The notes under the pieces were generated by a model. That model did no database searches. It was not told the origin of the DNA and saw nothing but the letters and a program-made list of their open reading frames with translations. A stretch of DNA of 64,000 nucleotides. Origin: DASRDU01 sp035652435 (GTDB taxonomy: Bacteria > Acidobacteriota > Blastocatellia > RBC074). The stretch lies in contig DASRDU010000068.1 of assembly GCA_035652435.1 (NCBI GenBank), positions 28,294-92,293 on the forward strand. Reading direction: 5' to 3'. This document shows positions 51,273-59,742 of this stretch, in pieces (the stretch's first letter is position 1; each line of letters starts with the position of its first letter). Both the position numbers and the translations under genes were made by a program.

Positions 51273-52475
51273 TCATTCCTTCGCGCTGTCATGGCGCTGC
51301 TCAGCCACCGCGCGCAGGACGCGATCAATGGCCACGCGGTGGCTGAGTCTGGGTTTTTCGGGCAGGATGTTCCAGCCCGTGAAGACCAGCACCAGGTCGT
51401 ACTCCGGCACGACGACCGGTATCTGGCCGCCGAAACCCGAGCCGGCCCACGCCAGGCGCGAGCCATCACCGTAAGGATAGAGCCACCACTTGAAGCCGTA
51501 CTTCACGCTGGCGGAGACCGTGGCGCTCGGCGCGACGGACGCCTTGACCCAGTCTGCCGTGACGATCTGTCTGCCCTCCCAGACTCCGTTCTTCAAAAAG
51601 AGGTAAGCGATCTTCGCCAGGTCGTGCGCCCGCAGGTAAAGTCCCCCTTCGGTGTCCGCGAGGCCCGATGGCGAGCGCTTCCAGTGGTACTGCTCAATGC
51701 CAAGAGGCGCGAAGAGATGCTGCGCGGCATACTCTTCGATGTCTTTGCCGGTCGCCACTCTGAAGATGTGCGCGAGCAGCTGTGTGGCACCGCTGTTGTA
51801 AGCGAAGACGGCGCCGGGCTCGTGCGCCATCGGGCGGTCAATGGTGAACTGCACCCAGTCGGCGCTCGCCTCCATCAGGCTCGCCGCGTTATTCGGGTCG
51901 TTGTAGGGAAGCGCTTCGTTCCAGTCGAAGCCCGCGGTCATCGTCAGCAGGTGGCGGATAGTGAGGCGCCGCTTGCGCTCATCAATGCTGGCGACTTTCG
52001 CGGTGTCGAAGAATTTCAGGATCGGCGTGTCAAGGGAGGGGAATTCGTTGCGCGCCGTGGCGACGCCGATCACGACCGAAGTCACGGTCTTCGTCACCGA
52101 TTGCATCGTGTGCAGTTCGCCGCGGCGGTAGAAAGGGTGCCACCAGGGATTGAAGTAATTGTACGGCCCCGTCGGATCGTGCGCATTGAGCGGCCCGGGC
52201 TTCCTCGAATCTTCGCCATAAATCCGGTCGTAATCGTGTTTGTATGACCGGTCGTACGCTACCTTGCCGTGCCGGATGACGAGCATGCTGTCAACGTAGC
52301 CATACTTGCCGCTCGCAATGTCCGCGTCCAGATCGGCCAGCGCTTTGGCCTCGAGTCCGACGGCCTGCGGTGTCGCGGTCGGCCACTGTCTGGTCGGCCA
52401 TTGATCCTGCGCCCCCGCCGAGAGCGTCAGGCCGAAGACCAGACAGGTGACGAAAGCAGAATATCGAATACGCAT
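51273..52475 (-). CDS. Serine hydrolase of the beta-lactamase/esterase (class C-like) family
   Basis: A 400-residue exported protein with a Sec signal (SAFVTCLVFGLTLSAGAQ). The SxxK nucleophile motif is in MQSVTKTVTSVVIG and the second motif, equivalent to Tyr-x-Asn, is near VFAYNSGATQLL. Such proteins are esterases or D-amino peptidases more often than true beta-lactamases. I chose the ATG at 52475, which has AAGGAGG at a five-base spacing, over starts at 52478 and 52541. The next minus-strand gene upstream, a cyclase-family protein, ends 62 bases before this start. Confidence 0.88.
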   Translation of the reverse strand: MRIRYSAFVTCLVFGLTLSAGAQDQWPTRQWPTATPQAVGLEAKALADLDADIASGKYGYVDSMLVIRHGKVAYDRSYKHDYDRIYGEDSRKPGPLNAHDPTGPYNYFNPWWHPFYRRGELHTMQSVTKTVTSVVIGVATARNEFPSLDTPILKFFDTAKVASIDERKRRLTIRHLLTMTAGFDWNEALPYNDPNNAASLMEASADWVQFTIDRPMAHEPGAVFAYNSGATQLLAHIFRVATGKDIEEYAAQHLFAPLGIEQYHWKRSPSGLADTEGGLYLRAHDLAKIAYLFLKNGVWEGRQIVTADWVKASVAPSATVSASVKYGFKWWLYPYGDGSRLAWAGSGFGGQIPVVVPEYDLVLVFTGWNILPEKPRLSHRVAIDRVLRAVAEQRHDSAKE

Positions 52476-52537
52476 CATCGCCTCCTTTTCAGCGCGCGCC
52501 TTCACGCCATCATGTCTGATCGCATCTGCCGGTCGTT

Positions 52538-53497
52538 TCAACGGACGGCGACGGGTGCGACCGTCGAGCCGGTGCCGCCCTGAATCTTGAGCGGCTGCAT
52601 CATGAAGGCGAACTCCTGGACGCGCTTCGCCGCGAGTTCATCGAGCTTCAGGTTTTCGAGCAGGTGAATGCCGTTCACCACCAGCATGATCTGATGCACG
52701 GGCAGTGACACTTTCGGATCAGGATTGGGATTAACTTCGACGGAAGAGTTGTCGGCCCCGACGAGCATCGGATCCTGTTTCGCCAGCCACTCGGCGGCGG
52801 CGGCGCCGATGCCGGGTGAGCCTTTGGCATAGCGGGCATTGTCCTTGCCCCAGAGCTTGCCATAGCCGGTGTGAATGATGACGGCGTCGCCAGGCTGGAG
52901 TTTCAGATTCTGCCGCCTGAGCGCCTGCTCAAGATCCTGCACGGTGATCTCGTAGTTGTCGGGCAGCATCTCCACGCCTTTCAGGGCGGCCACGTCGATC
53001 AGCACGCCGCGCGTGATGAGCGCGCCCGCGTTCTCGACGCCGAGCTTCGCAAAGCCGTTGCGGGTCGCGATCTCATCAAGCTTGAAGCAGTTGTACAGGC
53101 TGTCGCCGATGGTCTGATGTGCGAAGCCGTCGAACTGCGTGCCCACCTGCCCGATCTCGCTGACGACGAGTTCCTCGTTGCTGCCCCGGCGGTTCGACTG
53201 CGGATTCATGAAGGTGCGTTTGGTGTGCATGTCAAAGCGCCGCGTCCCGAAGAACGGCATCGTGGAGCTGAGTACCTGACCAAGCTCGATCACTTCGCCG
53301 GTGCGAATCAGTCTGACGGCGCGCAGCACGGTCTCCGGCTTCATGTGGTTGCCGGAACCGCGCTGGTCGCCCGCCCCCCACTTCGAGGGGCAGCGTTGCG
53401 CGTCAGCCGGCGGCTGCCAGGTCTGGGCTTTTGCCACTGTTCCCGCCAGCACAAACAGAACTGCGCCGCACAACAGGAGATGGGAGAGAGTTCGCAT
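52538..53497 (-). CDS. Cyclase family protein (kynurenine formamidase-like fold), exported
   Basis: A 319-residue protein of the cyclase family (KynB-like fold) with a Sec signal (LLLCGAVLFVLAGTVAKAQ). The conserved metal-site segment, normally HGTHxDxPxH, reads QVGTQFDGFAHQ, so the first two His are replaced by Gln while the Asp and last His remain; this variant is common in secreted members. The C-terminal part has DAVIIHTGYGKLW and PVHQIMLVVNGIHLLENL. The start at 53497 follows CAGGAGGAAC; 53515 is an alternative. Reaction unknown. Confidence 0.87.
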   Translation of the reverse strand: MRTLSHLLLCGAVLFVLAGTVAKAQTWQPPADAQRCPSKWGAGDQRGSGNHMKPETVLRAVRLIRTGEVIELGQVLSSTMPFFGTRRFDMHTKRTFMNPQSNRRGSNEELVVSEIGQVGTQFDGFAHQTIGDSLYNCFKLDEIATRNGFAKLGVENAGALITRGVLIDVAALKGVEMLPDNYEITVQDLEQALRRQNLKLQPGDAVIIHTGYGKLWGKDNARYAKGSPGIGAAAAEWLAKQDPMLVGADNSSVEVNPNPDPKVSLPVHQIMLVVNGIHLLENLKLDELAAKRVQEFAFMMQPLKIQGGTGSTVAPVAVR

Positions 53498-53543
53498 CGT
53501 GTTCCTCCTGAACATTGAGAGTGTTTAGGCCAGTCCAGGTTGA

Positions 53544-53631
53544 TCACCGCAGAGCCGCAGAGAACGCCGAGACAGCGTGGAGAAAAGCCACTCTCTGCGT
53601 TTCCTCGGCGTTCTCTGCGGCTCTGCGGTGA
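53544..53631. repeat. Dispersed palindromic repeat, family C (copy 2, perfect arms)
   Basis: 28-base perfectly complementary arms (53544-53571 and 53604-53631) flank a 32-base centre. It lies upstream of the cyclase gene and downstream of the alpha/beta hydrolase gene. The CACCGCAGAG start and CTCTGCGGTG end are shared with copies at 24892 and 58245. Confidence 0.9.
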
Positions 53632-53674
53632 AATGATCTTCCTCAAAAAGGCAGATTGATTTCGCGCTGGCCCA

Positions 53675-54571
53675 TCAGGCCAGACCCATTCCGGTGCGGA
53701 CGAAATCGCCGACGTGGGCGAGGGCTTCGCGTCCTTCGCGCAGCATCGGGAAAAAGTAATGCCAGACGTGAATCATCTCGTCCCACACTTCCAGCGTGAC
53801 TGCCACGCCCGCCTCCTTCGCGCGCTTTTCCAGACCGAGTGAGTCGTCAAGCAGCACTTCATCAGTTCCCACCTGAATGAGCAGCGGCGGCAGCCCGCCC
53901 AAGGAGGCGAAGAGCGGCGAGGCCAGCGGCGTCCGCGCGTCCTGATCGTTCAGATACGCCTGCGCCATCCGCATCACACCCTCGCGCGTCACTATCGGGT
54001 CGGCGGCGGCCTTCGTCGTGTACGATGCGGCGGTCATCGTCAGGTCAACCCACGGCGAGATGCAGACGCCGGAGGCAGGCAGAGGAAGCCCGCGCTCGCC
54101 GAGCGCAACAAGCGTCGCCACCGTCAGCCCTCCGCCCGCCGAATCCCCGGCAATCGCGATGCGACCCGGCGCGATGTCCTGCCGGAGCAGCCATTGATAC
54201 GCGCTCACTGCATCATCCACCGCCGCGGGGAACGGATTCTCGGGGCCGAGGCGGTAATCGAGCGCAAGAACCGACACGCCCGCCGCCTGACTGAGAGCGG
54301 CGTTCATGTGCCGGTGCGAAGTGGTTGACCCGATCATATATCCGCCGCCGTGGACGTAAAGAATGACGGCATCAGCGCGCGCTTCCGGCGCCCGCAGCCA
54401 CTCGCCGCTCACTCCGCCGGCCTCGGTCTTTTCAACTGAAACTCCGTCGGGCACCGGGAACTGCTGCCCAAGTTGTTCGTAGAGCGCGCGAAATTCCTGC
54501 ACGCTCAGGGCATTTGTGTCCGGCAGGGTAGCGATCAATTCGCGCACCCCTGCGATGTCACCGCTGCTCAT
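53675..54571 (-). CDS. Alpha/beta hydrolase, hormone-sensitive-lipase-type esterase
   Basis: A 298-residue esterase. The oxyanion motif HGGGY is in VILYVHGGGYMIGS and the nucleophile elbow is GDSAGGGL (Ser near residue 150). The acid and base residues fit the DEVLLDDSL and VWDEMIHVWHYF segments. Members of this group hydrolyse short-chain esters. No signal peptide is present, so it is likely cytoplasmic. The ATG has CAGGAGAAAA upstream. Confidence 0.93.
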   Translation of the reverse strand: MSSGDIAGVRELIATLPDTNALSVQEFRALYEQLGQQFPVPDGVSVEKTEAGGVSGEWLRAPEARADAVILYVHGGGYMIGSTTSHRHMNAALSQAAGVSVLALDYRLGPENPFPAAVDDAVSAYQWLLRQDIAPGRIAIAGDSAGGGLTVATLVALGERGLPLPASGVCISPWVDLTMTAASYTTKAAADPIVTREGVMRMAQAYLNDQDARTPLASPLFASLGGLPPLLIQVGTDEVLLDDSLGLEKRAKEAGVAVTLEVWDEMIHVWHYFFPMLREGREALAHVGDFVRTGMGLA

Positions 54572-54619
54572 AATTTTTTCTCCTGTATTGCCCTTGGACG
54601 AGAGACTCTCACCTGCCCC

Positions 54620-56479
54620 TTACTCGGTGGCTCCTTCCCTTTCCAGCACCCTGAGGTTGTTCGCGTGGTTGAACTTTCTGGCGAGCGCGAGCGCCGTCAG
54701 GCCGTCCTTGTTCTTTGCCTTCAGGTCGGCCCCGGCTTTGATCAGGATCTCCAGCAGTTCGGTGTTGCCGAAATCCATATTGGCCGCGTAAAGCAGCGGC
54801 GTCATCCCGAGCGAGTCCACGTGATTGACGTCGGCGCCCAGGGCGATGAGGGCGCGCGCCAGTTCGGGAAAGTTCGAGAAAGCAGCCCCGGCCAGCAGCG
54901 TGATGCCGTCCGCGTCCGCAAAATCCACGGGCACTCCTCTCTTAATCAGGTAGCTGACCATCGGCACGTCCTGCTGGCCCCCGGAGTAGAGGAACGCGAA
55001 AGTATCGAACTGGCCGAAGAGCGTCATCTTCTGCCGAATGTCGGCGCCCTTGTCGAGCAGCAGCCCGAGCTTTTCAGTCTCCCCCGTGACGGTCGCGAGG
55101 AAGGCCGCCGAGGCATTGAAGATCGGCTGTTTGCCGTCTTTGGGTTTCACTTCGGCGCCCTTGTCGAGCAGCAGCCGCACCACTTCAGTCGTTCCCCTGT
55201 AAGCCGAAGCGGCCACGAGCGCCGTGAAGCCTGACTTCGCCCTGGCGTTGACATCAGCCCCGGCTGCCAGCAGCAATCTGACTTTCTCCGGATCCGCGGC
55301 GGCCATCATCAGCGCCGTCGTCCCTTCGGCGGTTTTACTGTTCGGATCAAACCCGCCCTTGAGCAGAGCGCGGAGTTCCGCCGGGCTGCCAAAGAGAACC
55401 GTCTCAACCCACGGTTCCACTTTCGCGGTCATGACTTCCTGCTGCAGTATTGCAGGCTTGCTGCCCGCCGTTTGCGGGAGCGCGAGTGAGAGTGCCATCG
55501 TCGCCCAGCACGTCCCGGCGATGGAGATGAACTGATTTTTTCCGTAAGGGAAACCGCTCTCGAAGTAAGCCGGGCTGACCGGGGCAGGATGCAGAATCCT
55601 CGTCGGCACCAGCCAGGAGCCGTCCGCCGCCTGCGTCTCGAGCAGGAACCGCACGCCGCGCTGATAAGCCTCGTGCCGCACCGGCAGCCCTCCCGCCTCA
55701 TGCAAAGCGACCAGCGCCTCACCGGTCGAGTAAGCGTCACTCGCGCGAGTCGGGAGCTGCGCCCAGCCGCCATCTGGCCGCTGCTGGCCAAGCAGCTCGT
55801 CCGCCGCCTTCTTCACGACCGCCGCGTCAGCGCCCGCCCACGCGAGCCCCCGCAACCGGAACGTAAATTCTTCGGTGCTTTTGGGCGTGACTGATTGCAG
55901 CCAGCCTCTGGCCCGTTTCACCCTTTCAGTGGTCTCAGCCGCCATGCGAGCGGGCAGATAAAGCCTCAGCGCGCGCAGCGAGACGGCCGTCATGGTGATC
56001 TGGCTGTAAGACATCGGCGGGCGGGAATCAACAGTCCCCCACTTGCCTTCGAGGAGTTGCCGCCGGGCGATGAAACGCGCGTAGGCTGCGGCCGTCGGGT
56101 TCGGCGGGACGCCCGCATCGTGCGCCGCGAGGAGCGTGGAGGCTTCACTGCTGGCCGGGTCTATCTCGTGAGAGCCCTGAACGGCATGATCGAGATTCAG
56201 ATAGTTGACGGTCTGGCGCAGGCTCTTTGCGGCCAGTTCCTCATTGATCGTGATGCCATGCTCGCGGGCCCGGCTGATGGTCATCACTGGCAACATCTGG
56301 TGATGGCAGGAGACGCACGGCAGTGACCAGTTCTTCGCAGACTTCTGCACCACGGCCACGGCCTTCGTTGCCGCCTGCCGGACTTCCTCACTGGAGACTG
56401 TGCCGCCAGGCTGCTGGGCGAGACGTGACCCCGCCAGAAGCAGGCCGACGAGGAGCAGGCAGGAGAGTTTCAACATCAT
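54620..56479 (-). CDS. Secreted protein with haem-type CxxCH, alpha/alpha-toroid and ankyrin repeats
   Basis: A 619-residue exported protein (signal KLSCLLLVGLLLAGSRLAQ). Close to the N-terminus is CVSCHHQMLP (C55, C58, H59), a c-type haem motif. Residues of about 70-315 form an alpha/alpha-toroid similar to terpene-cyclase/prenyltransferase folds (LLGQQRPDGGWAQLP, FLLETQAADGSWLVP). The C-terminal half (from about 325) has several ankyrin repeats (GTTALMMAAADPEKVRLLL, AGADVNARAKSGFTALVAA, LGADVNHVDSLGMTPLLYA). The combination is odd. If haem is attached, it could be a periplasmic redox-linked scaffold, but the function is unknown. The starting ATG is uncertain by one codon. Confidence 0.85.
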   Translation of the reverse strand: MMLKLSCLLLVGLLLAGSRLAQQPGGTVSSEEVRQAATKAVAVVQKSAKNWSLPCVSCHHQMLPVMTISRAREHGITINEELAAKSLRQTVNYLNLDHAVQGSHEIDPASSEASTLLAAHDAGVPPNPTAAAYARFIARRQLLEGKWGTVDSRPPMSYSQITMTAVSLRALRLYLPARMAAETTERVKRARGWLQSVTPKSTEEFTFRLRGLAWAGADAAVVKKAADELLGQQRPDGGWAQLPTRASDAYSTGEALVALHEAGGLPVRHEAYQRGVRFLLETQAADGSWLVPTRILHPAPVSPAYFESGFPYGKNQFISIAGTCWATMALSLALPQTAGSKPAILQQEVMTAKVEPWVETVLFGSPAELRALLKGGFDPNSKTAEGTTALMMAAADPEKVRLLLAAGADVNARAKSGFTALVAASAYRGTTEVVRLLLDKGAEVKPKDGKQPIFNASAAFLATVTGETEKLGLLLDKGADIRQKMTLFGQFDTFAFLYSGGQQDVPMVSYLIKRGVPVDFADADGITLLAGAAFSNFPELARALIALGADVNHVDSLGMTPLLYAANMDFGNTELLEILIKAGADLKAKNKDGLTALALARKFNHANNLRVLEREGATE

Positions 56480-56561
56480 GACTTACACCTTTCTACATCC
56501 GCGGGGGATGAATACTGGCCGGCAAAATTATTCTTTCCGTAAATTATTCGGGGCTGTGCGC

Positions 56562-56612
56562 GGCACTACTCTGGGAGCGCGAGCGTCCCGCTCGCGCTCC
56601 CAGAGTAGTGCC
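56562..56612. repeat. Perfect long inverted repeat (family E)
   Basis: 24-base perfect arms (56562-56585 and 56589-56612) around a 3-base centre, in the gap between the ankyrin-repeat gene and the amidase gene. The GGGAGCGCGAGCG core is typical of dispersed palindromes; it could also fold in transcripts from either strand. Confidence 0.9.
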
Positions 56613-56667
56613 GCCGTGATTTATTCACAGCAATAACCAGCGAATAACGTCATTTCCACAGCGTCTC

Positions 56668-58212
56668 TTATACCGCCACTGCCGGGCGGTTCTTTCCATG
56701 TTGCGTCGCCTGCTCGAAGGCATAGGCCAGTTGCAGGACATCGAAGTCACGCTGGTGCCGCCCGACGATCTGCAGCCCCGTGGGCAGCCCCTCCTTCGTG
56801 AAGCCGCACGGGACGGAGATCGCGGGCAGACCCGTCACGGTGATCGCGTAGCAGGTGGCCATCCAGTCTATGTAGGTCTGCATCCTGATGCCGTTGATCT
56901 CTCTGATCCAGTCGGTCTCGACCGGGAAGGGCGCGACCTGCGACACAGGGAGGATGAGGAATTCGTGGCGCTCCATAAACTCCCGGACGCGGTGGAATAA
57001 TTCCGTGCGCTTCGCCTCGGCGCGCGAGACATCCAGTCCGCTCAGCTTCAAGCCCTGTTCGGTATTCCAGATCACCGTGTCCTTGATCAGGTGGCGATTT
57101 CGCCTGAGGTCTTCGCCCCTGTTCTGCGCGTATGACCACGCGCGGAGAACCTGGAAGATTTCATCGGCGTCACGGAAATCCGGCTCGCCGTCCTCGACAC
57201 GGCAGCCGAGCGCCGCGAAAGTCGAACGCGCCTTGTCGCACACTTCGTTGACCGCAGGCTCGACCGGGTAGCGCCCCAGGTTGCGGCTCCACGCGATGCG
57301 CGTACCTTTGAAATCCCGCGGCAAAGGCCTTGAGAAAAGCCAGCCCGGTTCATTGATTGAAATCGGCGCTCTCGGATCGGGCCCGGCCAGCACCGAGAGC
57401 AGAAAGGCCACGTCACCGACCGTGCGCCCCATCGGCCCTTCGACTGAAAGCGTGTTCCAGGCGAGCGAAGACGGCCAGACCGGGACGCGGCCCGGCGAAG
57501 TTCGGAAGCCGACGACGTTGCAGAAGCCCGCCGGGTTCCTGAGCGAACCGCCCATGTCGCTGCCGTCGGCGAGCGGGAGCATGCCGCACGCCAGCGCCAC
57601 CGCCGCGCCGCCGCTGCTGCCGCCGCAGGATTTGCCGAGGTCGTAAGGGTTGAGCGTCGCCCCGAAGACTTCGTTGAAGGTGTGTGACCCGGCGCCGAAT
57701 TCGGGCGTGTTGGTCTTGCCGATGATGATCGCGCCCGCGGCTTTAAGCCGCTCGACCAGCAGCGCATCAGTAGTGGGAACGAAGTCCTTGTAAATGCGCG
57801 AGCCCTGCGTCGTCCGAATGCCTGCGGTCGGAACCAGGTCTTTGACCGCGTGCGGCAATCCGTAGAGCGGCCCCGGTGTCTGCCCTTTCGCGAGGCGCTC
57901 ATCCGCTTCTCTGGCCGCACGCAGCGATGCTTCCTCACCAATGAATGTACAGATGGCGTTGACCTTCGGGTTGACCCGCCTGATCTGCGCGAGGAAGGCC
58001 GTCATTACTTCGGGCGCGGACACTTCACGGTTGCGAATCATCCGCGCCAGCGAGATGGCGTCCTTGAAACAGAGTTCGGCTTCCGGCCTGACTGATGACT
58101 GTGAATTCCCTGCCATGAGCTTCGTGATTCCAACTGAGCCGGTAGCGGAGATAAATTCCCGCCTCGTGACGTGTGTCGCAGGACAGGAATTGCTGCCGGC
58201 ATCAGATCCCAT
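56668..58212 (-). CDS. Amidase, Tat-exported
   Basis: A 514-residue amidase-signature enzyme. The N-terminal part carries a Tat-like signal (TRREFISATGSVG). The Ser-Ser-Lys triad is in LPHAVKDLV (Lys), GKSCGGSSGGAAVALA (the cis-Ser region) and GSDMGGSLRNPAGFCN (nucleophile Ser). The C-terminal TGLPAISVPCGFTKEGLPTGLQ is standard. It hydrolyses amide bonds; the substrate is unknown. A second Tat amidase is encoded at 59743-61272. Ribosome binding site GGAGGGG. Confidence 0.94.
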   Translation of the reverse strand: MGSDAGSNSCPATHVTRREFISATGSVGITKLMAGNSQSSVRPEAELCFKDAISLARMIRNREVSAPEVMTAFLAQIRRVNPKVNAICTFIGEEASLRAAREADERLAKGQTPGPLYGLPHAVKDLVPTAGIRTTQGSRIYKDFVPTTDALLVERLKAAGAIIIGKTNTPEFGAGSHTFNEVFGATLNPYDLGKSCGGSSGGAAVALACGMLPLADGSDMGGSLRNPAGFCNVVGFRTSPGRVPVWPSSLAWNTLSVEGPMGRTVGDVAFLLSVLAGPDPRAPISINEPGWLFSRPLPRDFKGTRIAWSRNLGRYPVEPAVNEVCDKARSTFAALGCRVEDGEPDFRDADEIFQVLRAWSYAQNRGEDLRRNRHLIKDTVIWNTEQGLKLSGLDVSRAEAKRTELFHRVREFMERHEFLILPVSQVAPFPVETDWIREINGIRMQTYIDWMATCYAITVTGLPAISVPCGFTKEGLPTGLQIVGRHQRDFDVLQLAYAFEQATQHGKNRPAVAV

Positions 58213-58244
58213 TTGCTTTCCCCTCCTGCACGATTGTGGAATGT

Positions 58245-58325
58245 TCTTTCACCGCCGCAGGCGCCGCAGAACGCAGAGGGGAACTTCCGCTCTGCGGTTC
58301 CTCTGCGTTCTGCGGCGGTGAACAT
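58245..58325. repeat. Dispersed palindromic repeat, family C (copy 3, with a bulge)
   Basis: The left arm (about 58248-58280) and right arm (58301-58325) pair over some 24 bases, apart from an extra GGCGCCGC in the left arm that repeats the neighbouring sequence. It lies just upstream of the amidase gene, at the same kind of position as the other two copies. Confidence 0.85.
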
Positions 58326-58448
58326 CAGAGTTGACCGGGCGGCGCGATTTCATTCAACCTTCGCCGCACCAAATATCTTGAGAAACACGCTCCCGCCGCT
58401 CCAGTCCAACGAGTTGTTATGCTGCCCCAGGAGAATGACGGGGATCGC

Positions 58449-59672
58449 TCATAAATAGCTTAACCACGCTTCACGACGACGCCCTTTGACGTTAGCGAAC
58501 CATCGGCAAACAGGATAAAGGATCAAAACCACGCCAAGCCAGATCGCGTATACTATCACCAGACTGTACCCGTAGCCTTGAGGGTACGGAAGCACAGAGT
58601 TGCTCGGCACCGTTACATTCCTGAACATCCATTCGGCGTGACCGTATCGTGCATAGGCGAAAGCGACAGCTAATGCGTGGATAATTATAAGATGGAGCAA
58701 ATAGTAGAAGAGAGGCACTCGACCGAATATTACGAAAGGTCGACTGAGCGGATGTGAGATGCGTTCAAATAGAGCAAGAACAATTATTGCCGGCCCTAGT
58801 GTCATCAGCAGGTACAGGAGCGAGGGCGGATATTTTTCGGGGTTCATGAAGGATAAGAAGGTGAAGAATGCCGTCTTCTGGATAGTCCATCCATGCGGAT
58901 CCCCATAAAAGTTAATCGCGCGAATTACAATGAAGGCAACGGTAAGCCCGATGCCTGATCCCAGCAGCCATTTTCTTCTCTTGTCCTGCGGGCGAAGCAG
59001 GAGCTTGCCAAATCCATAGCCCACGGCCATCACTCCGATCCAGGGCACGAGTGGATAGCCGGGCACGAAGTGAAATCCGGGCTGCGGCTCCAAAATGTCG
59101 CCACTATGAAGAATCGCCCAAAGCCAGCGGAAAGGACCAAAGCTGTCGGCATGCACGGTATCGAAGAGGTTATGGAGCGCCACCATTGCGATACCGAACG
59201 TCATGATAGACCACACTGGAAGAAAGATCAGACCGGACATCACCACCATTGACCAGCCCAAAGCCCAAAGCACGTCACCATAGAGTAAGTGGTAGTCGAA
59301 GTTGAACCACCAGCCGAAGGTGTGAACAAAAAAGAGATCAAGAAAAACCAGCCATAGTCCACGCGTCAGGAGGAAGCGGGCCAGCTCCTTTTTTGTCTTG
59401 CCGCGCGAGGTAGACAGAAAAGCGCCGGTGCCCGCAAGGAATACAAAGACAGGAGCGCAAAAATGTGTGATCCAACGAGTCAAAAACAGCGCGGGGTTCG
59501 TTTGGGACAGATCGGTTGGATCGATGGCGTAAGCATTGGAGAAGAAATCGCGGACGTGGTCGAGCGCCATGATGACCATTACCAAGCCGCGAAGCATATC
59601 AACAGAGTAAAGACGAGACCGCCCGGCCAGGGACTCGCCCAATAAGTTTGCGCCGTGTACAGATGTTTTCAC
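58449..59672 (-). CDS. DUF1624 / YeiB-like membrane protein
   Basis: A 407-residue polytopic membrane protein with about ten hydrophobic helices. The opening SRLYSVDMLRGLVMVIMALDHVRDFFSN is the DUF1624 signature, followed by TRWITHFCAPVFVFLAGTGAFL. Relatives include the heparan-alpha-glucosaminide N-acetyltransferase type and YeiB-like acyltransferases, so transfer of an acyl group to a surface molecule is possible. The GC content and codon use of this gene look visibly lower than those of its neighbours, which suggests transfer from another source. The start is a GTG; a later ATG before LRGLVMV is an alternative. Confidence 0.85.
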   Translation of the reverse strand: MKTSVHGANLLGESLAGRSRLYSVDMLRGLVMVIMALDHVRDFFSNAYAIDPTDLSQTNPALFLTRWITHFCAPVFVFLAGTGAFLSTSRGKTKKELARFLLTRGLWLVFLDLFFVHTFGWWFNFDYHLLYGDVLWALGWSMVVMSGLIFLPVWSIMTFGIAMVALHNLFDTVHADSFGPFRWLWAILHSGDILEPQPGFHFVPGYPLVPWIGVMAVGYGFGKLLLRPQDKRRKWLLGSGIGLTVAFIVIRAINFYGDPHGWTIQKTAFFTFLSFMNPEKYPPSLLYLLMTLGPAIIVLALFERISHPLSRPFVIFGRVPLFYYLLHLIIIHALAVAFAYARYGHAEWMFRNVTVPSNSVLPYPQGYGYSLVIVYAIWLGVVLILYPVCRWFANVKGRRREAWLSYL

Positions 59673-59742
59673 GTCGTTCTCTGAGTAGGTGCTTACGGTA
59701 GTATGAGCGGCATAACAAGTCTCTCACCTTCAATCCTCACCC

